From Flavihumibacter soli (GTDB taxonomy: Bacteria > Bacteroidota > Bacteroidia > Sphingobacteriales > Sphingobacteriaceae): 64,000 nucleotides of DNA. The position numbers and the translations under genes were made by a program. This document shows positions 36,487-44,369 of the stretch, piece after piece. The notes below the pieces were generated by a model. It searched no databases, was not told where the DNA came from, and was given only the letters and a program-made list of their open reading frames with translations. Every line of letters starts with the position of its first letter. Position 1 is the stretch's first letter. The stretch spans positions 1 through 64,000 of the forward strand of contig NZ_JAAFZB010000087.1 of NCBI RefSeq assembly GCF_010692725.1. Direction: 5' to 3'.

Positions 36487-36870
36487 ATGGGACAAATTAA
36501 TCCCCCTAAAAAATCTGTAAAAACATACAGCCGGAAACTGGAGATTAAGGCCGATTGTCCGATGGAAGTTTCGCTTCATGTACTAACGGGTAAATGGAAA
36601 CCGGCAATTATCAGCGCCTTGTTCAGGGGGCCACAACGGCCTCGGGATTTTGCAGCAGGTTTACCGGAAGCATCCCGGCGGGTATTAGCCAGGCAATTGA
36701 ATGAATTGGAAGATCATGGGCTTATCGCCAAAAAAGTTTTTGAGGTATTGCCGCCCAAAGTGGAATTCCATTTGACCCCATTAGGTTTAAGTATGAAGCC
36801 TCTTATGGAGGCTTTAAACAAATGGGGGTTACATTTTGAAAAGGTAAACGGCGAGATCAACCCCAAATAA
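36487..36870 (+). CDS. HxlR-family transcriptional regulator
   Basis: A 127-residue winged-helix regulator. CPMEVSLHVLTGKWKPAII is the conserved first part of the HxlR domain, with the redox-sensitive Cys at its start, and RVLARQLNELEDHGLI is the recognition helix region. HxlR proteins often respond to aldehydes, quinones or disulfide stress. Its divergent partner is the NmrA-type oxidoreductase, which it probably controls. The N-terminal 20 residues are basic and may help DNA binding. Confidence 0.88.
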   Translation: MGQINPPKKSVKTYSRKLEIKADCPMEVSLHVLTGKWKPAIISALFRGPQRPRDFAAGLPEASRRVLARQLNELEDHGLIAKKVFEVLPPKVEFHLTPLGLSMKPLMEALNKWGLHFEKVNGEINPK

Positions 36871-36920
36871 TAGCCTGATTCTTATTTGCTTTCTTTGATA
36901 AATAGAAAGCGATGAAATAA

Positions 36921-37409
36921 ATGTTAATGAAAAAGACGATTCAGCTTGATCTGACGCCAGCAGAAAAGAAGACGCTTAAACTGAAGAAAGTTGCCATTAA
37001 GGATCTGGTTAATTACGCTCCTGACGAACTTGTCCAATTAGTTGGCGCCGGGGGAGTCAGGAAGAAGGAGATTCGGGCACTAATGGAGTTTCAAAGTATT
37101 CCTTCGCTGGGATATAATTTTGCACGTGAACTGATTGAGCAGGGTTATTATTCTTTGGAACAGCTCCGTGGAAAAGACGCTGTTGCATTGTTTGATGCTT
37201 ATGAAAAGCATTGTAACGCCTGGGCTGATCCTTGTGTCGAAGATTCTTACAGGTTACTGGTGCACTTTATCGAACACCGTGACGAGTCTAAAAGATGGTG
37301 GCACTTTACCAGGGAAAGAAAGGACTACCGCCTGGTTCACGGATTCGCTGCTGACCGCCCCAAAAAAGCATGGCATGAATTAACACAGTATAAAAAATCT
37401 GCACCGTGA
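36921..37409 (+). CDS. Helix-hairpin-helix protein of the Cdd1 (pathogenicity-locus) family
   Basis: A 162-residue protein. SIPSLGYNFARELIEQG is a helix-hairpin-helix like that of the Cdd1 family, followed by DPCVEDSYRLLVHFIEH and the characteristic KRWWHFTRERKDYR. Such domains bind DNA without sequence specificity in other proteins. No enzyme domain is attached. It begins 50 bases after the HxlR gene and may be read through from it. Function unknown. Confidence 0.75.
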   Translation: MLMKKTIQLDLTPAEKKTLKLKKVAIKDLVNYAPDELVQLVGAGGVRKKEIRALMEFQSIPSLGYNFARELIEQGYYSLEQLRGKDAVALFDAYEKHCNAWADPCVEDSYRLLVHFIEHRDESKRWWHFTRERKDYRLVHGFAADRPKKAWHELTQYKKSAP

Positions 37410-37821
37410 AAAAACGATGCTTATTGTTTCAATCACTTTGCACTAGCAGGTCCTGGATACATAAGAGAATAAAAAGTAGAGACTAAACAGGAGAAGGCTG
37501 CAGCCTGTCGTCATCGTAACGGACAAGCGACATGAACTTTTTTGATTGGCTAAAATCCAGTAGACTAATGATTACAAGATTTTAGATGTTGGAATACTTA
37601 TTTCTAATGCCCTTAAACTTTCCGTGACTCACTCTCTCTAACCATTTATTAACCCTTGTTAATCTAAAACTTTCCAGAATTTAACCGGAAAGCATACGAT
37701 TTATAAAATTAGAAATGCCATGGTTATAATAAAGCAATAATATATACCTTAGGCTTAATAATTTGACAAAATCAGGTTGCGATCAGCAAATCGGACTTCA
37801 CTCTACCTCACGAAAAATAAC
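37410..37821. other. Intergenic region before the TPR gene
   Basis: About 410 bases without a supported gene. It contains a short palindrome GGCTGCAGCC and AT-rich sequence near the next gene. No exact TAnnTTTG element, terminator or repeat family member was seen, and the frames are closed. Confidence 0.4.
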
Positions 37822-39483
37822 ATGGAAATCAAAAACAAGTTCATTAATGCCATCTTCGGAGTTCTTTTGATTGGCTCACCAGGCTTCGCCCAAAATTTAG
37901 GAGATGCTAAAAAAGCCATTGATGCAGAACAGTACCAAAAGAGCAAAACGCTGCTTAAAGCATTAACACTATCTCAGCCAACAAATGCTGAAAACTTCTT
38001 TTACCTGGGCAATGTTTATTTAGGCACGGATTATATTGATTCCGCTAAAGCGGCCTATAAGAATGGTATCAATGCCAATGCAAACTTTCCTTTAAATTAT
38101 GTGGGCCTGGGTGCAGCTGACCTTGCTTTAAATTTATCAAATCCTAAAAGTCACTTTGATAAAGCACTTTCGCTAACCGGCAAGAAAGATCATCATACAT
38201 TGCTTTTTATTGGTAAAGCTTATTCGGGTGCGCCAAAGCCTGATGCCTCGGCCGCTGTGGCGGCTTTGGAAAAAGCTAAAGCAATTAATTCTAAAGATGC
38301 TGAAGTATATCTCGCCCTCGGGGATGCCTATCGCGCACAGCAGAAAAACAGTGAGGCTTTCAGCAATTACCGAACTGCTTTTGACTTGAACAAGAACTTA
38401 TTGCGTGCTAAAGTGGAGATGGGCGTTTTGAATAAATTATCCAAAGCATATCCGGAGGCCGTTACAGAACTTAACGAGGTTGTTGCATTAGATCCAAATT
38501 ACGGCCCTGCATACCGGGAATTAGCTGAGGCCTATTATTGGTGGGGTAATGCCGAGTCGAGTAAATGGGATGAGCGGATTACTCAGGCATTAAAGTCTTA
38601 TGAAAAATACATGGATCTGACAGACCGTTCTTTGGAATCCCGGGAACGCCATGCGACCTTTTTGATCCTCGCTAAAAAGTATAAGGAACTGGAAGCTGAA
38701 GCAAATGCGATGGCTCAAATGGATAAAACCAATCCGCGTATTTTTAGGTATTTGGGATATTCTGCGTATGAAAACGGGAATTACCCGGCAAGTGTTAAAG
38801 CTTTAAATGATTTCCTTTCCAAAATAGATACCAGCCGGATCATTCCCCGGGATTACGTTTATTTAGGAAGAGCATTGATCAAAATTTCAGGATCAGAAGC
38901 GGAGGGTATTAAAAATTTGAAAAAAGCAATTGATCTGGATTCTACTAACGTTCAGATAACAGGTGAGATAGGGAAAACTTTATATGCCGCCAGGAAGTTT
39001 GCTGATGCGGCTACGATCTTTGAAATTGCCGTTACTAATCCAACTTCAAAAACCAGGGCATATGATAGTTTTTATTTGGGGATGTCTCACTATTTTAACT
39101 ATGCTGGCCAGGTAAAGGAAAAACAGTCACCTGACAAAACCCTATTAGCCAGGGCTGATTCAGCATTTAGTTATGTTATTAAAGCTGTACCGGCAAACCC
39201 TGATTCCTATTTGTACAGGGCAAGAATTAAAAACATTGTCGATACCCAGGAACCTAAGCTCGGTTTAATGGTTCCGGACTATACAAAATACGTTGAGGTT
39301 GTACTGGCGAAACCTGATGCTGGATCTGATAGTCGTAAAAATTCGCTGATTGAGGCATATAACGTTTTGGGTGCATTTCATTCAAGGTCTAATTCAGAAA
39401 AAGCAAAAGACTATTTTAAAAGCACCCTACAGCTAAACCCATCAGATGAATATGCATTAAGTGCCTTGAAATCACTAAATTAA
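37822..39483 (+). CDS. Periplasmic TPR protein
   Basis: A 553-residue protein with a signal peptide (cleavage near PGFAQ, residue 25) and at least eight tetratricopeptide repeats along its length, for example AKKAIDAEQYQKSKTLLKAL, then NFFYLGNVYLGTDYIDSAKA, and DAEVYLALGDAYRAQQKNSE (all short pieces). It is probably a periplasmic scaffold. The ATG at 37822 is preferred; the frame reaches back to a TTG at 37777 without a signal-like N-terminus. A small secreted protein follows after 17 bases. Confidence 0.82.
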   Translation: MEIKNKFINAIFGVLLIGSPGFAQNLGDAKKAIDAEQYQKSKTLLKALTLSQPTNAENFFYLGNVYLGTDYIDSAKAAYKNGINANANFPLNYVGLGAADLALNLSNPKSHFDKALSLTGKKDHHTLLFIGKAYSGAPKPDASAAVAALEKAKAINSKDAEVYLALGDAYRAQQKNSEAFSNYRTAFDLNKNLLRAKVEMGVLNKLSKAYPEAVTELNEVVALDPNYGPAYRELAEAYYWWGNAESSKWDERITQALKSYEKYMDLTDRSLESRERHATFLILAKKYKELEAEANAMAQMDKTNPRIFRYLGYSAYENGNYPASVKALNDFLSKIDTSRIIPRDYVYLGRALIKISGSEAEGIKNLKKAIDLDSTNVQITGEIGKTLYAARKFADAATIFEIAVTNPTSKTRAYDSFYLGMSHYFNYAGQVKEKQSPDKTLLARADSAFSYVIKAVPANPDSYLYRARIKNIVDTQEPKLGLMVPDYTKYVEVVLAKPDAGSDSRKNSLIEAYNVLGAFHSRSNSEKAKDYFKSTLQLNPSDEYALSALKSLN

Positions 39484-39500
39484 CCTATGATAATCATCTC

Positions 39501-39851
39501 ATGAAAACTAACAACTCCTTCTTCATCATTGCATTTATTGCTTTGATGGCCACAATCAGCAACGCAAATGCCCAGTCTCCGTTGAAGGCTACTTATAAAC
39601 TTGACAGGGTAAGCTACCGGGTAGCAGACGAAGACATGCGGCTGGTACTCGAGAGCGAAAAGGCGAATACGGAATTCAAAAGCGGACAGATATTCGATAA
39701 GCAGACCTTTGAAAAAGAAAGGGAGCGAATAGCCAAAGTAATTAAGGAAAGGGTGGATCCCGGTTTTGATAAAAAGCAAATAAGGTTTCTCGTCGACACT
39801 ACCCAGGTAAAGAACCTGTTTTCTATTGAGACCGTTATTGCCAGGAAGTAA
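39501..39851 (+). CDS. Small secreted protein with POTRA-like domain
   Basis: A 116-residue protein with a signal peptide (cleavage near NANAQS, residue 25). The mature part is about one POTRA domain: FKSGQIFDKQTFEKERERI is the helix-loop typical of BamA/TamA POTRA repeats (usually FD...LE.ER.RI), followed by KKQIRFLVDTT, the last strand. A POTRA repeat with no barrel is unusual. It is 17 bases after the TPR gene and shares a terminator after it, so the two form an operon, and the partner may be an outer-membrane assembly complex. Confidence 0.55.
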   Translation: MKTNNSFFIIAFIALMATISNANAQSPLKATYKLDRVSYRVADEDMRLVLESEKANTEFKSGQIFDKQTFEKERERIAKVIKERVDPGFDKKQIRFLVDTTQVKNLFSIETVIARK

Positions 39852-39870
39852 CAAAGTGCAATAAAAAAGC

Positions 39871-39906
39871 GAAACCGCCGGAATCCAGTCCCGGCGGTTT
39901 CTTTTG
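39871..39906 (+). terminator. Intrinsic terminator
   Basis: Stem GAAACCGCCGG (39871-39881) and CCGGCGGTTTC (39891-39901), nine-base loop, then TTTTG. It ends the TPR/POTRA-like operon. Confidence 0.9.
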
Positions 39907-40067
39907 TTATTTGATTGGATCGGCTAAAGTCCAATAATAAGAAAATTAATGATTCGTTAACTTTATTTTAATAAATTTTTATTGCGGGGGAGAATAATTT
40001 CACCTATCCACTAATAATCGCTGCTTTTTGCACTGAAAATATCTTCCATTCAATCGTGGTAAACCAT

Positions 40068-40388
40068 TCACCCGAAGATCTTTATCTTATGGAAGATATA
40101 ATGAAGAATTAAGGCAAGGATCGTCCAGTAGATGGCAAACCCGGCAAGAAAAAATGGAGGTGGTGTGTCAGGGTCCTGATGCAAAAATTTAATAAAAGGC
40201 AGCAGGGGTCCTATCAGAATAATTTTAAAAGGAGATAGAATGGTGGATAGGACAGATTTCCACGTTCCCTGTGATTCCGATCCAACGAAAGACTCCGGTG
40301 GCTGATCCAAAAGCAGGGTGGTGCCAAAAACAAAGGCGAATGCAAAAATAAGGAAGAGGAAAACAAATCTTATCGTTGTGACATTCAT
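40068..40388 (-). CDS. Small membrane protein of unknown function
   Basis: A 106-residue protein with three hydrophobic helices (residues 6-25, about 48-66 and 80-99) and a basic end HKIKIFG. It has no recognised motif. Its strand is opposite to its flanking genes and its start is a single ATG, so gene prediction is fair but not certain. Confidence 0.5.
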   Translation of the reverse strand: MNVTTIRFVFLFLIFAFAFVFGTTLLLDQPPESFVGSESQGTWKSVLSTILSPFKIILIGPLLPFIKFLHQDPDTPPPFFLAGFAIYWTILALILHYIFHKIKIFG

Positions 40389-40590
40389 ACACTATAAATA
40401 TACTGAATTTAAATCCCGTAATGACAGGAACTTTTAAGACTTGCCCGGCGGGAATAAGCTTAAAAAACAAAGCCTCGTTCGGCGAAGCGTGTTCTTTACG
40501 TTGAAAAAGACAGCATCCCTCAGGATCGATTTTTTAGTCTAAAAAAAAATTCATAACTTATTAGGTAAAAGTATCGTAGCAAGTGAGGCA

Positions 40591-40857
40591 ATGGAAGTAT
40601 TTGAAATTTTTGTAGATGAGCAGCGGTACAGTGTTTATCCGGATGAGTGGGAGTTCGGCATTCACCAGGTTAAGATAGCGGGTGGGAATTGTAAGTTTCT
40701 CCGGATGAAAGAAGACTCTGTCTGGGAGGAGCTGGCTCATGATACACTGACTCCGCTGAATGTATCCGACGATATACAGGTGCAGCTTTTAGGCAGACAG
40801 ATACAAAAGAACCTACCTTTACTGTTTCCGCAGGCTTTGCTTGTAAGCACGGTGTAA
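40591..40857 (+). CDS. Small cytoplasmic protein of unknown function
   Basis: An 88-residue protein beginning MEVFEIFVDEQRYSVYPDE with acidic beta-strand-like content and ending ALLVSTV. No signal, membrane segment or Cys motif except one. I do not recognise it, but the start and even codon composition look real. No Shine-Dalgarno sequence, as usual here. Confidence 0.5.
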   Translation: MEVFEIFVDEQRYSVYPDEWEFGIHQVKIAGGNCKFLRMKEDSVWEELAHDTLTPLNVSDDIQVQLLGRQIQKNLPLLFPQALLVSTV

Positions 40858-41036
40858 AAGTACCGTTGTACTTTTTTAATTTTCACAAAATACCTTATCA
40901 GGGGAAGGGAGTTGTTGAGAATTGCAATTATAATGCAATCTTAATTTTTGGAGAAGCATAATCTAAAACACCGGCACTATCTTTAAGTTACATTGATTGG
41001 TTAGAGCAATTAAAAACCTAAAACTCTTTAATTACT

Positions 41037-41237
41037 ATGTTGGAATATGTGAAAATGATTTTGCTGAAGGTTAGCTTCGACAAGATGATATTTGAGAAAG
41101 AGCTGAGAAAAGGCATGAAGATACTGCAGGCAGAAGAGCGTATGAAACTTAAACAATGGTGTTACGAGAATTTTTTGGATAAACACCTGATGATTCTTGA
41201 AAGATTATTTTCGCGTAATCCCGGACTCTCTTTTTAG
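41037..41237 (+). CDS. Small conserved Sphingobacteria-type protein
   Basis: A 66-residue basic helical protein (LEYVKMILLKVSFD, FEKELRKGMKILQAEERMKL, WCYENFLDK). I know similar short proteins from Pedobacter-like genomes, all without function. It starts at the ATG and is followed by an intrinsic terminator, so it is probably a single-gene unit. Confidence 0.65.
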   Translation: MLEYVKMILLKVSFDKMIFEKELRKGMKILQAEERMKLKQWCYENFLDKHLMILERLFSRNPGLSF

Positions 41238-41291
41238 AAGTATTATGCATATTCCGCACGTTTAATATGCGTGGCTTATTTATTTTAGCTG

Positions 41292-41326
41292 AAGGGTTCC
41301 ATGCAGATGCATGGAACCCTTTTTTA
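41292..41326 (+). terminator. Intrinsic terminator
   Basis: A perfect 13-bp stem (AAGGGTTCCATGC and its complement) with loop AGAT and six to seven T at the end. It ends the small-protein gene at 41237. Confidence 0.93.
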
Positions 41327-41379
41327 TAACAGTATTTCCTAGCTAGTGGGTTGTTGTACCGGGCTTGTACGGACAGGCA

Positions 41380-42075
41380 TCAGTCTACATAGCTAAGAAA
41401 TTCCTGTTTTCTTTCTGCATCTAAAAATTCGCCGCTGTATTCTGCGGTGACCGTACTGCTGTTAACATCCTTTATGCCCCGGGAGGCCACGCATAAATGT
41501 ACGGCATCGATCACAACAGCCACACTATCCGTTTCCAGGACAGACCTAAGTTCATTTGCTATCTGCATCGTGAGGCGTTCCTGCACCTGCGGACGTTCGG
41601 AGTAGTATCGAACGATCCGGTTAAGCTTCGACAGTCCGATCACTTTTCCGGAAGAAATGTAAGCAATGTGTGCTTTCCCGATGATCGGCACGAAATGATG
41701 CTCGCAATTGGAGTAAAGCGTAATATTCTTTTCGACCAGCATCTGTTTGTACCGGTATTTATTTTCAAACAGCGAAACCTTCGGCTTATTCAAGGGATTT
41801 AATCCCGCAAAGATCTCATTCACATACATCCTTGCAACCCTGCCCGGTGTTCCTTTCAGACTATCGTCTGCCAGGTCGAGGCCAAGCGTATTCATGATCT
41901 CCCTGAAATGACCGGCAATTATCCTGATCTTCTCATTATCAGGCATTTCAAAAGCATCACCTCTTAAAGGCGTATCCGCAGAAGTTCCTATGTGTTGTTC
42001 GCCAATTAATTCTTCTAATTCCAGTACTGAGCTGCCTGTGACCTCGGCGGTCAAAGTGGTTTCTTTCTCTTCCAT
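41380..42075 (-). CDS. folE: GTP cyclohydrolase I
   Basis: A 231-residue enzyme that makes 7,8-dihydroneopterin triphosphate, the first step of folate (and other pterin) synthesis. The zinc and catalytic motifs are visible: NCEHHFVP (Cys plus His-His), and HLCVASRG with the second Cys; GKVIGLSKLNRIV and YSERPQVQERLT are also typical. The N-terminal 35 residues are an acidic extension. It is second in a two-gene unit with a flavin reductase (14-base gap), which is unusual for folE, and suggests a link to a pterin or BH4-like redox process. Confidence 0.93.
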   Translation of the reverse strand: MEEKETTLTAEVTGSSVLELEELIGEQHIGTSADTPLRGDAFEMPDNEKIRIIAGHFREIMNTLGLDLADDSLKGTPGRVARMYVNEIFAGLNPLNKPKVSLFENKYRYKQMLVEKNITLYSNCEHHFVPIIGKAHIAYISSGKVIGLSKLNRIVRYYSERPQVQERLTMQIANELRSVLETDSVAVVIDAVHLCVASRGIKDVNSSTVTAEYSGEFLDAERKQEFLSYVD

Positions 42076-42089
42076 AAAGCTTGCGTAGA

Positions 42090-42809
42090 TTATTCTTCGA
42101 TGATGATCCTGGATTTGGCTATTCCCAGGTTTTTCAGGTGATCCACCATAATGGCGGTGAATGTTTCAGGACCACAGACATAGTAAAATTCATTGCCTCT
42201 GTTGACATGTTCCGAAAGCAGTTTCCGGTCTATAAGTCTTCCGGGGATGGAAGAATCATCAGACTTCTCCAAAATATCCCAATAGTTGTAGCCCAGCATA
42301 CCTTTTAATTCCTGGTGCAGGAAAAGGTCAGCGACTGTACGGTTGCCAAATAGTAAGCTATTGCCTGCCAGCTTTCGTTCCGATCTGAGCTGACGTAATA
42401 TGGATATGAATGGAGTGATTCCGGCGCCACCCGCAATAAACAGGCCCGGCCCTTTGTAGGTAATTGTTCCAAAGACTTCATGAAGAACAAGTTCATCACC
42501 CGGATTGATCTGTTCAAGCAATTCAGTTATTCCCTGGTGTCCTTTATAGATCTTTATAATGAATTCAAGGAATGCTGAGCTGTTGATCGAGGTAAAAGTA
42601 AATGGCCTTAGCTCATTTCGAAGACTGGCGGTATTGATGGAAACATCTGTAGCCTGACCGGAAACGAATGTATAACCTGCAGGCTTTTCCACGGTAAAGT
42701 GCTTTACATTATGAGTGAGCATTTCAGTTTTTAGCACTTTAACAATGTGTCCATTCGTCGGCTGCAGGTCTTCAGCAGTCTGTTCCAACCCTCTATCTGA
42801 TTTATTCAT
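42090..42809 (-). CDS. Flavin/ferredoxin reductase (FAD-binding oxidoreductase)
   Basis: A 239-residue flavoprotein of the ferredoxin-NADP reductase family: RPFTFTS binds FAD, GGAGITPFISILRQL binds the pyridine nucleotide (LFGNRT next to it), and YYVCGPETF is the terminal motif. No ferredoxin domain is attached, so it transfers electrons to a separate partner. It is first in a unit with folE, 14 bases apart. No Cys cluster for iron-sulfur is present. Confidence 0.87.
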   Translation of the reverse strand: MNKSDRGLEQTAEDLQPTNGHIVKVLKTEMLTHNVKHFTVEKPAGYTFVSGQATDVSINTASLRNELRPFTFTSINSSAFLEFIIKIYKGHQGITELLEQINPGDELVLHEVFGTITYKGPGLFIAGGAGITPFISILRQLRSERKLAGNSLLFGNRTVADLFLHQELKGMLGYNYWDILEKSDDSSIPGRLIDRKLLSEHVNRGNEFYYVCGPETFTAIMVDHLKNLGIAKSRIIIEE

Positions 42810-42906
42810 CCTGATTCAATCTGTTTAAGTATTAGAGAGAGGAGTTGGAAAAAGGGTTACAAATCTTTTAGCTTTAGTCATCAGCTGTCAGCCTTCCAGG
42901 CTTATG

Positions 42907-42934
42907 AGGTATCAGGTAACAGGTATGAGGTGTC
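42907..42934. repeat. Short copy of the AGGTAAC/AGGTATC heptamer repeat
   Basis: Four consecutive heptamers, AGGTATC, AGGTAAC, AGGTATG and AGGTGTC, lie between the flavin reductase and chrA. They belong to the same family as the 31-copy array at 32.7 kb, so the repeat is dispersed. Confidence 0.7.
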
Positions 42935-43024
42935 TGGCAAGCTTTCAGCTTTTAGTTTTCGGTTTCCACCCTCAATCTCCCTGCTTCGACCTTCCAGGTT
43001 CAGGTCCGGGGAATTTGAAAGGCG

Positions 43025-44236
43025 CTACACTAACTTAATCATAGCGCCTATGACAGCGGCAATCGCAATAATTGCGGGTTCCGGAAGCTTCTTCACATAG
43101 ATCAGTGCCAGAACACTGGCAATGGCAATTAGTGCGGTCGGGATATCAATAATTGTACGCAGGGCAATTACAATAACAGCCCCCACCAAAGCACCGATTA
43201 CGGAAGCGGTTATGCCATCTACGAATGCTTTTATGCTCGTATTTTTTGCAATCTTTTTGAATGACGGGGCTAACAAAACGGTAAAGAGGTAGCAGGGTAT
43301 AAAGACTGCCAGCGCAGCAACACTGGCTCCCGGAAAACCCGCAACCAGGTAGCCAATAAAGCCCACGGTGATCACCACAGGACCCGGTGTTACCATGGCC
43401 ACGGCCACGGCATCCAGGAATTGATTTTCTGTCAGCCAACCAAACTCCTTAACCACACCTCCATGAAGAAAGGGCACGATCGCTAAGCCGCTTCCGAATA
43501 CGAAGGCTCCGGCTTTTGTGAAGAACAGGGCAATTTCCCAAAGCTTGCCGGTCTCAAATTGCCAGAAGCCGGTTCCTGCAAAAACAACAGGCAGCAGGGC
43601 CGGTTTCTTAATCCATTTTGGCGGGGCTTTAATGATCATATATAGAAGGCCTGCGGCCAGGAAGAGCAGAACTTCTTCACGCTCGATGGCTACGGTCACG
43701 ATCACTCCCACAAGGTAGAGCGTCCAGAGCATCCATTTAGATTTGATCAGTGTAAGTTCCGGCTTGCTGATCGATTTGATGGTCAGCTTATAGGCACTCA
43801 TCGCGATGATGCCGATCACCGAAGCGCCGATGCCGTAAAATACCGCTTGTAACCAGGCCATGCCGCTGAAAGCCTTGTAGAGCATCCCGAGTGCCACGAC
43901 CATGATAAAAGAAGGAATAACAAATGCCAGTCCGCATAGCGTGGCGCCAAGGAGTCCGTAGTGAACAAAGCCGATATAGATCCCTAACTGGGCTGCCAGC
44001 GGACCGGGTGCCAGCTGGGCTAACGCCAGGCCTTCTTTGTACTCCTCATCGGTGATCCATTGTTTCTTTTCAACAAGATCACGGTGCATATATCCGACCA
44101 GGGCTACCGGACCGCCGAATCCCCAGGTGCCCAGCTTCAGGAAGTATATTATAAGATCCCTGAGCGTATACGCGTGCCTGACTGAACTGATATTTTCAGT
44201 CTTTGCTGCGGTCGATCGATTTTCGTAATCAGGCAT
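43025..44236 (-). CDS. chrA: Chromate transporter ChrA
   Basis: A 403-residue permease of the CHR family, long (two-domain) form. The signature LGTWGFGGPVALVGYM opens the N-terminal half, LAQLAPGPLAAQLGIY follows, and the homologous C-terminal half has FVFGSGLAIVPFL and MVTPGPVVIT. About ten to twelve membrane helices. It expels chromate or imports sulfate-like oxyanions; CHR members without resistance context may do either. It is alone on the minus strand. A ChrB-domain regulator lies 6 kb to the right, not adjacent. Confidence 0.92.
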   Translation of the reverse strand: MPDYENRSTAAKTENISSVRHAYTLRDLIIYFLKLGTWGFGGPVALVGYMHRDLVEKKQWITDEEYKEGLALAQLAPGPLAAQLGIYIGFVHYGLLGATLCGLAFVIPSFIMVVALGMLYKAFSGMAWLQAVFYGIGASVIGIIAMSAYKLTIKSISKPELTLIKSKWMLWTLYLVGVIVTVAIEREEVLLFLAAGLLYMIIKAPPKWIKKPALLPVVFAGTGFWQFETGKLWEIALFFTKAGAFVFGSGLAIVPFLHGGVVKEFGWLTENQFLDAVAVAMVTPGPVVITVGFIGYLVAGFPGASVAALAVFIPCYLFTVLLAPSFKKIAKNTSIKAFVDGITASVIGALVGAVIVIALRTIIDIPTALIAIASVLALIYVKKLPEPAIIAIAAVIGAMIKLV

Positions 44237-44369
44237 ATTCTATGAAAACACAATATTATACCAGGAACCAGCAAATTAATAGAACAGATTTAACCTTTGG
44301 AATACAATTTACCATTAAATAGCTGCCCTTAAAAACGCAGGACAGCTATTTGAAATGAAATTTAAGAAT

